Below, one piece after another: positions 1-6,879 of a DNA stretch of 8,073 nucleotides; position 1 is the stretch's first letter, and every line of letters starts with the position of its first letter. The notes beneath the pieces are model-generated. The model searched no databases. It had not been told where the DNA came from and saw only the letters and a program-made list of their open reading frames with translations. The stretch spans positions 1-8,073 of the forward strand of contig JAEWOM010000216.1 in NCBI GenBank assembly GCA_023399675.1. The letters are read 5' to 3'. The stretch comes from Bacteroidota bacterium (lineage in GTDB: Bacteria > Bacteroidota > Bacteroidia > Flavobacteriales > Weeksellaceae). The translations under genes and the position numbers were made by a program.

Positions 1-134
1 AGGAAATGGGAGATGAGGAAGATGCTATGCTGGGTGAAGCGTTTCATGTTCAGGATAATTCACGGCTTGGTTGCCAAATTCACATCACTCCGGAAATTGA
101 AGGGCTGGAAGTGGAGATTGCGCCTTATCCTTAA
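1..134 (+). CDS. [2Fe-2S] ferredoxin, adrenodoxin type (C-terminal fragment)
   Basis: The window opens inside this gene. The reading frame starts at base 3 (bases 1-2 finish an earlier codon), gives 43 residues and stops with TAA at 132-134. The visible part has the hallmarks of the C-terminal third of adrenodoxin/Isc-type ferredoxins: an acidic stretch with EDAML, then NSRLGCQI, whose Cys (bases 72-74) is the expected fourth ligand of the [2Fe-2S] cluster, then an ending with GLEVEIAPYP. Proteins of this family are small soluble electron carriers in the cytosol, serving iron-sulfur cluster assembly or particular oxidoreductases. The partner cannot be inferred because the upstream genes are outside the window. 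The first three cluster cysteines are also outside it, so integrity of the whole protein is unknown. No hairpin terminator is visible before the next gene, so some read-through into the regulator is possible. Confidence 0.85.
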   Translation, partial: EMGDEEDAMLGEAFHVQDNSRLGCQIHITPEIEGLEVEIAPYP

Positions 135-148
135 TTAATTATAAACTG

Positions 149-182
149 TTGCTATTTTTTATCACTCAAATTATTATATTTG
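149..182 (+). promoter_or_regulatory. Candidate Bacteroidota-type promoter of the S24 regulator gene
   Basis: TATATTTG at 175-182 is an exact match to the Bacteroidota -7 consensus TAnnTTTG. A TTG lies at 149-151 with 23 bases between, the upper end of the spacing described for flavobacterial promoters (TTG, 17-23 bases, TAnnTTTG). Transcription would start near 189, giving a very short leader before the ATG at 200. The surrounding DNA is very A/T-rich, so a chance match cannot be excluded. No strong Shine-Dalgarno sequence precedes the ATG, which is usual for this phylum. Confidence 0.55.
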
Positions 183-199
183 TAGGATAAATTATAGCA

Positions 200-970
200 A
201 TGTCCATTTTTTCAGATAATATTCGGTTTTTACGGTATAAGAAAAACGAATCTCAACAGTCTGTTGCGGAGAAACTGATTATTACACGCGGCAGATACGG
301 TAAGTATGAAGATGGTGTGAATGAGCCGCCGATTGATATCCTCGTCCGCATCTCCAAATATTTTCGGGTAAGTATCGATTTACTTGTAACGGTTGATATT
401 CGCAAATATCCAATTGACCGTGTCATTTCGCTGCCCGATAACAGAATTGTGCTGCCGATTATGGTGGACGGCAAAGGAGATAATAAAATTGAGATTATTC
501 CGCACCGCGCATCGATGGGATATGTCCGCGGCTATATGGATCCCGAGTATATTGAAGGTCTACAAACGATTTCACTGCCTTTTCTGCGCAATGGTAAATA
601 CCGCGCGTTTCCGGCCGAAGGAGATTCCATGCCGCCTTATAATGACGGTACCCTGATTGTCGGCAAATATGTGGAAAGCAAAGAACATTTAAAAACCAAT
701 AAAACCTATATTTTTATTACCACAGACGGTATTGTGTACAAGCGTTATGCAAAACAAAACAGGAAAGGTACGCTGGTGAGTTCCGATAATACATTTTATG
801 AGCCGTACGAAATTCCATGGGAAGAGGTGCTGGAGATCTGGGAATTTGCGTGCAGCATCAACACGAAGGAAATCGAGGGGCAGTCGCCGGATTTGTCCAA
901 TTTAAAAGAGCTCATGCTCGATATCAAGGAGGATTTATCGGAGGTAAAAACAAAGCTCGGAAAAAATTAA
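200..970 (+). CDS. HTH (XRE-type) transcriptional regulator with LexA/CI-like S24 domain
   Basis: The protein has 256 residues and two recognisable parts. Residues about 6-61 form an XRE/Cro-type helix-turn-helix (KNESQQSVAEKL, then GRYGKYEDG and PPIDILVRISKYF), which should bind operator DNA. Residues about 95-215 resemble the S24 domain of LexA, CI and UmuD, with a serine in EGDSMPP (Ser143) and a lysine in VYKRY (Lys181) at the positions of the catalytic Ser/Lys pair. In that family the domain dimerises and can cut itself at an Ala-Gly or Cys-Gly bond when RecA is activated. Here the equivalent stretch reads RASMGY, so the dyad would be Met106-Gly107. Residues 231-254 look like a short amphipathic helix or coiled coil rich in Leu, Glu and Lys. 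The gene is transcribed alone, between a candidate promoter and a strong terminator. Such regulators are common in flavobacteria, some in stress or mutagenesis loci, but its target genes are not visible. The fold is fairly sure; self-cleavage is inference. Confidence 0.85.
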   Translation: MSIFSDNIRFLRYKKNESQQSVAEKLIITRGRYGKYEDGVNEPPIDILVRISKYFRVSIDLLVTVDIRKYPIDRVISLPDNRIVLPIMVDGKGDNKIEIIPHRASMGYVRGYMDPEYIEGLQTISLPFLRNGKYRAFPAEGDSMPPYNDGTLIVGKYVESKEHLKTNKTYIFITTDGIVYKRYAKQNRKGTLVSSDNTFYEPYEIPWEEVLEIWEFACSINTKEIEGQSPDLSNLKELMLDIKEDLSEVKTKLGKN

Positions 971-989
971 AAACGTCATTCAAAAACAT

Positions 990-1026
990 AAAAAAGCTCT
1001 GTCCACTATCGGACAGAGCCTTTTTT
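990..1026. terminator. Bidirectional intrinsic terminator between convergent genes
   Basis: A perfect 9-bp stem (GCTCTGTCC at 996-1004, GGACAGAGC at 1011-1019) closes a 6-base loop. It is flanked by six A on the left (990-995) and, after one C, six T on the right (1021-1026). The hairpin therefore has a U-tract in either direction. It lies 25 bases after the regulator stop and 16 bases after the stop of the convergent peptidase gene, so it can end both transcripts. Confidence 0.9.
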
Positions 1027-1042
1027 ATGTGATCATTTAAAA

Positions 1043-3163
1043 TTATTTTTTCAAACTTCTTATTCCCATTTCATACAGGGCGAAACTCAGTAAATCGGTG
1101 TTTTCAGCAATGACCTGTTCGGTGCTTCTGCCGGCTCCGTGCCCTGCATCCACCTCGATTCGTACCAAAATAGGATCAGCACAGCTTTGTTTTTCCTGCA
1201 GTTCTGCTCCGAATTTAAAGGAGTGAGCCGGAACAACACGGTCGTCATGGTCGCTCGTGATGATCATAGTGGAAGGATAACAGGTGCCGGATTTCACATT
1301 GTGCACTGGCGAATAGGATTTTAAATATTCGAACATTTCCCGGTTATCTTCAGCGGTACCGTAATCATAAGCCCAGCCGGCTCCGGCTGTAAATTTGTTA
1401 TATCGGAGCATGTCCAGCACACCAACACCGGGAAATGCTACGTTCGCTAGCTGTGGTTTCATGGTCATTACAGCGCCAACCAGAAGTCCACCGTTGGAGC
1501 GTCCGGACATCGCCATATATTGCGGTGAGGTGTAACCGTTTTTCTGCAGATATTCACCGGCTGCAATAAAATCATTGAATACATTTTTCTTCTGCATTTT
1601 GGTGCCGGCATCATGCCATTTTTTGCCGTATTCGCCACCGCCCCGGATATTTGGAACGGCATAAATCCCTCCATTTTCCATCCAGATGGCATTCACAACA
1701 GAAAATCCAGGCTGCAATGAAATATTGAATCCACCGTAAGAATACAGGATTGTCGGATTTTTACCGTCTTTCTTCAAGCCTTTTTTATAAGAGATCATCA
1801 TCGGAATCCTGGTTCCGTCCGAAGAGGTATAGAATACCTGCTCTGAAACATAATTCGAAGGATCAAATTTTACTTTCGGTTTCTGATAAATTTCAGATTT
1901 TCCTGTTTCTACATTGTATTTGTAGGTTGTAGCCGGTGTAATGTAATTGGAAAAAGAATAATACAGGTCCTTCTCCTCCTTTTTTCCACCAAATCCACCG
2001 GCTGTTCCGTTTCCGGGCAATTCTATAATACGGATCAGTTTCCCGTCGTAATCCAGTTGCTTTACATAGGAAAGCGCATTTTTCATATACTTCGCGAACA
2101 GGTATCCGCCGCCTGTGGAAACAGACAGTACATTTTCTGTTTCAGGGATAACGTCCGTCCAAACATCCGGTCTGTTGATATTAAATTTTACGAGGCGCAT
2201 ATTCGGAGCGTTTTTGTCGGTCAGCGCGTAAATAAAATCCCCTTTGCTGTCCACGACCTCAAGGTTGTAGTCATATCCTTTTTGAATCGGGATCCAGTCG
2301 CTCTTCTTTTTACTGTCTTTAATGTACAGTTCGTTACCGTTCGTGGCATTCGCTGCACTCAAAACCAAAAATCTTTGGTCCTCAGTGATTCCTGCGTACA
2401 TGTAACGCCGCTTGAAATCCGGACCGCCGATAATCAGCCTGTCGTCGGCTGTTTTCGTTCCGAGTTTATGAAAATACACCTTATGTGTATCGGTCATGCC
2501 GGATAGCTGGCTTCCTTCTTTGGGCTGATCGTATTTGGAATAGTAAAAGCCTTCATCGCCCTGCCAGGAAATACCGCTGAATTTCGAGACAATCGGTTCA
2601 TCCAGAATTTTCCTGGTTTCGGCATCCATTATGATAATTTTATTCCAGTCGGATCCTCCTTCAGATATAGCGTAAGCGAGCAGATTTCCTTTTTTGTTAA
2701 AGGATATGTCGGAGAGGGAAGTGGTTCCTTTTTCAGAGAATTTATTGGGATCTAAAAATACTTCTGTTTTTCCGTTTTTATCGGTTCGGTATAACACGGA
2801 CTGAGCCTGCAAACCGTCATTTTTATAGTAATAGGTATAATTTCCTTCCTTAAATGGTGCGCCGATTTTTTCATAGTTCCAGATATTTCTTAGCTGATTC
2901 CTCAATTCTTCGCGAAAAGGGATTTGAGCCAGGTAATTATTGGTAAATGCTACCTCACGCTGCACCCAGTCCTTTGTGTCCGCAGCACGGTCGTCCTCCA
3001 GCCAACGGTAAGGATCCTCGATTTTGGTGCCGAAATATTCGTCGGTATGGTTTATTTTCTTCGTTTCCGGATATTGTAAGCGGTTATTCATGGTGGAATT
3101 TTGGGTTGTGCACGATGTTAACAGCAGAGAAGTTGCTGCAGCGATAATCACTTTTTGCTTCAT
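1043..3163 (-). CDS. Prolyl oligopeptidase (prolyl endopeptidase), family S9A, predicted lipoprotein
   Basis: This 706-residue serine peptidase cleaves short peptides on the carboxyl side of proline. The N-terminal part starts with the family signature YPETKK...HTDEYFGTKIEDPYRWLEDD. A beta-propeller, which limits access to small substrates, spans roughly residues 70-430, and the alpha/beta-hydrolase domain follows. The expected triad is visible: Ser556 in SGRSNGG, Asp641 in DHDDRVVP and His675 in AGHGAGRS. Length and sequence agree closely with the Elizabethkingia meningoseptica prolyl endopeptidase (about 705 residues, from memory). I chose the ATG at 3163 rather than an in-frame ATG at 3208 because it gives a clean lipoprotein signal: MKQK, a hydrophobic stretch, then the lipobox LTSC with the lipidated Cys at residue 18. 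The upstream 15 residues would bury that signal. No acidic surface-export motif follows the Cys, so a periplasm-facing anchor is the simplest guess. The gene has no operon partner in the window. Function is very sure; the anchor is well supported but predicted. Confidence 0.96.
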   Translation of the reverse strand: MKQKVIIAAATSLLLTSCTTQNSTMNNRLQYPETKKINHTDEYFGTKIEDPYRWLEDDRAADTKDWVQREVAFTNNYLAQIPFREELRNQLRNIWNYEKIGAPFKEGNYTYYYKNDGLQAQSVLYRTDKNGKTEVFLDPNKFSEKGTTSLSDISFNKKGNLLAYAISEGGSDWNKIIIMDAETRKILDEPIVSKFSGISWQGDEGFYYSKYDQPKEGSQLSGMTDTHKVYFHKLGTKTADDRLIIGGPDFKRRYMYAGITEDQRFLVLSAANATNGNELYIKDSKKKSDWIPIQKGYDYNLEVVDSKGDFIYALTDKNAPNMRLVKFNINRPDVWTDVIPETENVLSVSTGGGYLFAKYMKNALSYVKQLDYDGKLIRIIELPGNGTAGGFGGKKEEKDLYYSFSNYITPATTYKYNVETGKSEIYQKPKVKFDPSNYVSEQVFYTSSDGTRIPMMISYKKGLKKDGKNPTILYSYGGFNISLQPGFSVVNAIWMENGGIYAVPNIRGGGEYGKKWHDAGTKMQKKNVFNDFIAAGEYLQKNGYTSPQYMAMSGRSNGGLLVGAVMTMKPQLANVAFPGVGVLDMLRYNKFTAGAGWAYDYGTAEDNREMFEYLKSYSPVHNVKSGTCYPSTMIITSDHDDRVVPAHSFKFGAELQEKQSCADPILVRIEVDAGHGAGRSTEQVIAENTDLLSFALYEMGIRSLKK

Positions 3164-3303
3164 AAATACGATTTTGTCAAAAATATTAATTTCAAAGGCT
3201 TTAGGCAAATACTTTACATAAAATATGGTTAAAATGCTATACTATTTCTTGTTTTGGCATTATCGTTGAATATTTCATTTTCGAATCATAAATTTATAAT
3301 CAG
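3164..3303. promoter_or_regulatory. Divergent intergenic region between peptidase and small lipoprotein genes
   Basis: These 140 bases must hold promoters for both divergent genes. For the rightward gene the best -7-like match is TATCGTTG at 3261-3268 (one mismatch to TAnnTTTG), with no TTG at a proper distance upstream. I found no convincing match for the leftward gene. The region is A/T-rich with no strong hairpin. Its role as a promoter region is inferred from gene layout alone. Confidence 0.4.
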
Positions 3304-3699
3304 ATGAAATTAATACCTAAAGTTTTAATGTCCGCAGGAGTTGCATTGATGTTAACTTCTTGCGCCGTTCAGGATCCGTACGGAAATACCAATTATCCGA
3401 GAAACTATCCGAGCAACAATGGCGTGTATCGAGCACCTGACGGAAAAATTTACAGACAGGGCGAAGTATACCGCGACCGTAATGGAAATGTTTACCGAAA
3501 CGGACAGATCATCAGAAGAGATGGCGGCTACTACGGCAATGCCAGAAATCTACCGCCGGGACAGGCGAAAAAAATCTATGGTGGATCTGCTAAAGATTAT
3601 AACCGTGGACATAACAAAGCTTACAAGAACAACAATAAGTACAACAAAAACTGGAATTCCAAGAAAGGAAAAAAATGGAAGGACAGAGACGATGATTAA
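3304..3699 (+). CDS. Small basic lipoprotein with two-copy repeat, function unknown
   Basis: The 131-residue product begins with a lipoprotein signal: MKLIPK, a hydrophobic segment, then LTSC with the lipidated Cys at residue 20. The mature chain is hydrophilic and rich in Tyr, Asn, Arg, Lys and Gly. Residues 41-54 and 55-68 form a direct tandem repeat of 14 residues, pattern VYR...G..YR.G., with 7 of 14 positions identical. NLPPGQAKK at 82-90 resembles a short motif found in many small secreted proteins annotated as hypothetical or RcnB-like. Residues about 100-128 are strongly basic (Lys, Asn, Tyr, Trp) and the chain ends in DRDDD. No enzyme motif is visible. A structural role or contact with an acidic polymer such as LPS or other glycans would fit the charge, but that is a guess. 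The gene is monocistronic, divergent from the peptidase and closed by its own terminator. Confidence 0.85.
   Translation: MKLIPKVLMSAGVALMLTSCAVQDPYGNTNYPRNYPSNNGVYRAPDGKIYRQGEVYRDRNGNVYRNGQIIRRDGGYYGNARNLPPGQAKKIYGGSAKDYNRGHNKAYKNNNKYNKNWNSKKGKKWKDRDDD
3431..3514 (+). repeat. Tandem 42-base coding repeat (14 residues, two copies)
   Basis: Two adjacent 42-base units within the small lipoprotein gene (3424-3465 and 3466-3507 by codon count, both near the coordinates given here) encode VYRAPDGKIYRQGE and VYRDRNGNVYRNGQ. The conserved residues are Val, Tyr and Arg at the start, then Gly, Tyr, Arg and Gly. The copies have diverged, so this is an old internal duplication and not a recent slippage event. 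Confidence 0.7.
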
Positions 3700-3703
3700 G
3701 CAG

Positions 3704-3730
3704 AATGCGGATTTTTTTCCGCATTTTTTT
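3704..3730 (+). terminator. Intrinsic terminator of the small lipoprotein gene
   Basis: An 8-bp stem (AATGCGGA at 3704-3711, TCCGCATT at 3718-3725) closes a loop of six T and is followed by T at 3726-3730. It begins 4 bases after the lipoprotein stop codon. The T-tract overlaps the first two bases of the stop codon of the convergent gene, so the 29-base gap between the two genes is essentially this terminator. Read leftward, the same hairpin has no U-tract after it, so it is a weaker stop for the opposite gene. Confidence 0.85.
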
Positions 3731-4046
3731 ATTGCCTGATTTTTATCGGGTTCAAAGATGTCTGAAATATCATGATGTCCTGGCCGAATTCGGCTGCAAT
3801 TCTTTCCTCGATGTTTTTCAGTTCGCTTTCCAGGAAGTCAGCTCGCAGGTCTTCATTGGCAAACATCAGCAGCAGATTGTAATTTTTTCCTTCATTGATC
3901 ATGTCTGAATGTACCTCGGAAAGATAGTACTGATCGGCATCCATCAGGTTATCGGCAAGCAGTGTGAGTTTTTCATCTACATATTTTTCCCATTCATTCA
4001 GGCGGTGTGCCTGGCAGTGAAACGTCAGGCTTAAAACACTGGTCAT
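3729..4046 (-). CDS. Small cytosolic protein, possibly DUF4286-like, function unknown
   Basis: The product has 105 residues with no signal peptide or membrane segment. It is acidic and looks like a compact alpha/beta fold: a beta strand at the N-terminus (SVLSLTFHC), a helix (LNEWEKYVDEKLTLLADNLM), a second strand around YYLSEVHSD, a third at YNLLLMFA, a long helix (EDLRADFLESELKNIEERIAAEF) and a last strand at DIMIFQTSLNP. Such a strand-helix-strand order recalls the ferredoxin-like folds of small DUF4286-type proteins of Bacteroidota, which I name tentatively. There are no recognisable catalytic residues. The protein looks real rather than a shadow because it has a sensible start, a coherent secondary-structure pattern and no competing gene on the other strand. 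It is divergent from gyrA, and the DnaA box in the shared region lies only 22 bases from its start codon. Family assignment is uncertain. Confidence 0.75.
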   Translation of the reverse strand: MTSVLSLTFHCQAHRLNEWEKYVDEKLTLLADNLMDADQYYLSEVHSDMINEGKNYNLLLMFANEDLRADFLESELKNIEERIAAEFGQDIMIFQTSLNPIKIRQ

Positions 4047-4188
4047 TTTTCTTTTATTTTTGAGTGTTTGTGGATAAGTTAAGCCGCAAAAATCGGCATT
4101 TTTTTCGTAAATTCGTCCGTTATTTAAATTTTAAATTACAGTGAAATTATGGGCGTGTAACGCTTTGAAAATCAACTAATAATATATT
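4047..4188. promoter_or_regulatory. Divergent intergenic region upstream of gyrA
   Basis: This 142-base A/T-rich stretch must carry the gyrA promoter. TATTTTTG at 4055-4062 matches TAnnTTTG exactly but lacks a TTG at the right distance and sits in a T-rich run. TAAATTCG at 4108-4115 has one mismatch and also lacks a -33 partner. A short inverted repeat, GCCG (4083-4086) and CGGC (4094-4097), is followed by a run of T (4100-4105), resembling a weak leader hairpin. No Shine-Dalgarno site precedes the gyrA ATG. I cannot assign the promoter with confidence. Confidence 0.45.
4069..4077 (-). promoter_or_regulatory. Perfect DnaA box (TTATCCACA)
   Basis: TGTGGATAA on the + strand is TTATCCACA on the - strand, the strongest 9-base DnaA-box sequence known from Escherichia coli. 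It lies in the divergent region, 111 bases before the gyrA start and 22 bases before the start of the leftward gene. I see no second perfect copy close by, so it is a candidate regulatory site for the replication initiator and not an origin. Binding is inferred from sequence only. Confidence 0.5.
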
Positions 4189-6852
4189 ATGAATACAGAA
4201 GGAGAAAGGTTGATACCAATAAACATTGTGGACGAGATGATATCGTCTTATATCGACTATTCTATGTCGGTAATTGTTTCCAGGGCATTGCCGGATGTGC
4301 GCGACGGTTTGAAGCCGGTTCACCGCCGGGTTTTATACGGGATGTACGGTCTGGGCGTGTTCTCTAACAGGAAACACTTAAAATCTGCGAGAATTGTCGG
4401 TGATGTTTTGGGTAAATACCATCCGCACGGTGATACTTCCGTTTATGATGCCATGGTTCGTATGGCACAACCGTGGAGTTTGCGTTATCCGCAGGTCGAC
4501 GGTCAGGGTAACTTCGGTTCTATGGACGGTGATCCGCCTGCAGCAATGCGTTATACCGAGGCAAGACTGAAGAAAATTTCTGATGAAGTGCTGGCTGATC
4601 TGGACAAAGAAACGGTCGACTTCCAAAATAACTTTGACGACAGTTTAACGGAACCAACCGTTTTACCGACAAAAATTCCGAATCTTTTAGTAAACGGGGC
4701 ATCCGGGATTGCCGTTGGTATGGCAACCAATATGGCGCCGCATAATCTGTCTGAAGCAGTAGATGCCATTTCAGCATATATCGATGACCGCGAAATCAGT
4801 ATCGATGATCTGATGAAGCATATTATCGCTCCGGATTTTCCTACCGGAGGTATCATTTACGGTTATGACGGTGTTCGTGATGCTTTTCACACCGGACGCG
4901 GAAGAATCGTGCTGCGTGCTAAAGTGAATTTTGAAGAAGTTCACAACAGAAACGCGATCATCGTTACCGAAGTTCCGTATCAGGTTAACAAAGCAGAAAT
5001 GATTGCCAGAACTTCTGAACTGGTGAAGGAGGAAAAGATTCCAGGAATCTATGAAATCCGTGATGAATCAGACAGAAGAGGTTTACGGATCGTTTACGAA
5101 CTGAAGAATGATGCCATCCCGAATGTGGTACTGAACCTGCTGTATAAATATACCGCTCTTCAGACTTCATTCAGCGTTAACAATATTGCACTGGTTGGCG
5201 GAAGACCCGAACAGCTGAACCTGAAGGATCTGATTCACCATTTCGTAGAGCACAGGCATGTCGTAGTGGTTCGCAGAACGGAATTTGAACTCAAGAAAGC
5301 GAAAGAAAGAGCCCATATCCTCGAAGGATTCATGAAGGTCATCGCTACGCAGGACTCGCTGGATACCGCCATCAGAATTATTCGTCACAGCGCCACTCCA
5401 CAGGAAGCGAAAGAAGGGTTGATCGCAGAATTTGAACTGTCCGACATTCAGGCGCAGGCAATTCTTGATCTTCGTTTGGCAAGGCTTACCGGTATGGAAC
5501 TCGACAAAATCCGTGCTGAGTATGAGGAAATCATGAATTTGATTAAAGATCTCGAGGATATTCTGTCCAACGAAGTTCGCAGATACCAGATCATCAAAGA
5601 TGAACTTCAGGAAGTTAAGGAAAAATACGGTGACGAAAGACGAACTGAAATCGATTACAGCGGAGGCGATATGTCGATTGAAGATTTTATTCCGAACGAA
5701 AATGTGGTGGTTACCATTTCGCATGCCGGATATATCAAGCGTACTTCCCTTTCAGAGTACCGTGTGCAAAGCAGGGGAGGTGTCGGCAATAAAGCCGCAA
5801 CGACAAGAGATGAAGATTTTCTGGAGTATATTGTGTCAGCCACCAATCACCAGTACATGTTATTCTTCACCGAGAAAGGAAAATGTTACTGGCTGCGGGT
5901 TTTCGAAATTCCGGAAGGGTCGCGGACTGCCAAAGGCCGCGCAATTCAGAATCTGATTAATATTGAGGCTGATGATAAAGTAAAAGCCTACATACGTACC
6001 AACAATCTGAAAGATGAAGAGTACATCAATCAGATGTTTGTGGTCATGATTACGAAAAATGGTACGGTGAAAAAGACTTCTCTTGAAGCATATTCAAGAC
6101 CGAGAACGAACGGTATTAACGCAATTGAAATTCGGGAAGACGATCAGCTGCTCGGTGCAAGACTGACGAACGGCGACTCGCAGATCATGATTGCTACCAA
6201 GAAAGGAAAATGTATTCGCTTCCCGGAAGAAAAAGCCAGAGCGGTAGGTAGAGGTTCTATTGGTGTCCGCGGGATTACTTTAGAAAACCGGGATGAGGTA
6301 ATTGGAATGATTGTGGTTAATGATTTAGAAAACGAATCGGTACTGGTGGTTTCCGAAAAAGGTTACGGTAAGAGATCTGCTGTGCTCGATTACCGTGAAA
6401 CCAACCGTGGAGGTAAAGGGGTTATCACCCTCAATATTACCGAAAAAACGGGTGATTTGGTTGCTATTCAGAGTGTTACCGATGGAGATGGATTAATGAT
6501 CATCAATAAATCAGGTGTCGCTATCAGAATGGGTGTTGAAGAACTTCGCGTAATGGGTAGAAACACGCAGGGTGTGAAGCTGATTAACCTGAAAAACAAC
6601 GATGAAATTGCCGCAATTGCCAAGGTTGAAATGGACAAAGAGGTGGAAGAGGAAGACATAGTAGAAGGTGATGAAATGCCGGCAGCTGTAGCTTCAGATG
6701 TTGTGGAGTTTAAAGATGCACCGCAGTCCGGAGACAACGCAATCAGTAATATGGCGGATGAAGCCGATTTAAAGAAAATAGAAAAACAGGAGGAAAAAGA
6801 AAACCGAAAAATTGAAGATGAAGCCGATGAAGATGATAAAGAGGAAGAATAA
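4189..6852 (+). CDS. gyrA: DNA gyrase subunit A
   Basis: GyrA cuts and rejoins DNA; with GyrB it forms the A2B2 enzyme that introduces negative supercoils using ATP. The 887 residues are slightly longer than the 875 of E. coli GyrA. The N-terminal breakage-reunion domain is intact, with the catalytic Tyr122 in [10 protein letters not shown]. The quinolone region [10 protein letters not shown] aligns without gaps to E. coli numbering: Thr83, Ser84, Asp87. A coiled-coil segment lies around residues 435-490. The C-terminal DNA-wrapping propeller shows six GyrA-box-like turns, near residues 527-533 (QSRGGVG, the blade-1 box), 577-584, 637-642, 687-695, 738-744 (TNRGGKG) and 790-796. Residues 815-887 form a tail with 30 Asp/Glu among 73 residues. 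The six-blade pattern with a GyrA box argues for gyrase rather than ParC of topoisomerase IV. The start has no Shine-Dalgarno site but matches the family N-terminus ([12 protein letters not shown]). The next gene begins 27 bases later with no terminator between. Confidence 0.98.
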   Translation: MNTEGERLIPINIVDEMISSYIDYSMSVIVSRALPDVRDGLKPVHRRVLYGMYGLGVFSNRKHLKSARIVGDVLGKYHPHGDTSVYDAMVRMAQPWSLRYPQVDGQGNFGSMDGDPPAAMRYTEARLKKISDEVLADLDKETVDFQNNFDDSLTEPTVLPTKIPNLLVNGASGIAVGMATNMAPHNLSEAVDAISAYIDDREISIDDLMKHIIAPDFPTGGIIYGYDGVRDAFHTGRGRIVLRAKVNFEEVHNRNAIIVTEVPYQVNKAEMIARTSELVKEEKIPGIYEIRDESDRRGLRIVYELKNDAIPNVVLNLLYKYTALQTSFSVNNIALVGGRPEQLNLKDLIHHFVEHRHVVVVRRTEFELKKAKERAHILEGFMKVIATQDSLDTAIRIIRHSATPQEAKEGLIAEFELSDIQAQAILDLRLARLTGMELDKIRAEYEEIMNLIKDLEDILSNEVRRYQIIKDELQEVKEKYGDERRTEIDYSGGDMSIEDFIPNENVVVTISHAGYIKRTSLSEYRVQSRGGVGNKAATTRDEDFLEYIVSATNHQYMLFFTEKGKCYWLRVFEIPEGSRTAKGRAIQNLINIEADDKVKAYIRTNNLKDEEYINQMFVVMITKNGTVKKTSLEAYSRPRTNGINAIEIREDDQLLGARLTNGDSQIMIATKKGKCIRFPEEKARAVGRGSIGVRGITLENRDEVIGMIVVNDLENESVLVVSEKGYGKRSAVLDYRETNRGGKGVITLNITEKTGDLVAIQSVTDGDGLMIINKSGVAIRMGVEELRVMGRNTQGVKLINLKNNDEIAAIAKVEMDKEVEEEDIVEGDEMPAAVASDVVEFKDAPQSGDNAISNMADEADLKKIEKQEEKENRKIEDEADEDDKEEE

Positions 6853-6879
6853 ACCAAATCAACAATAAATTTTAGTTCA

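Noticed and set aside
817..1032. 71-codon open frame overlapping the end of the S24 regulator gene and the terminator
   Set aside because: It runs through the terminator hairpin and overlaps a well-supported gene in another frame.
2057..2506. 149-codon open frame on the + strand inside the peptidase gene
   Set aside because: Antisense to a well-conserved beta-propeller region, with no family resemblance and no start context.
3164..3208. N-terminal 15-residue extension of the prolyl oligopeptidase from an ATG at 3208
   Set aside because: It would put a charged, non-signal segment in front of a textbook lipoprotein signal peptide; the internal ATG at 3163 is far more plausible.
4047..4188. 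Replication origin near gyrA
   Set aside because: Only one DnaA box is visible, with no box cluster and no dnaA, dnaN or rpmH neighbour; a single site suits regulation better than an origin.
5167..5724. 185-codon open frame on the - strand inside gyrA
   Set aside because: It lies fully antisense to highly conserved gyrA coding sequence and shows no recognisable domain.
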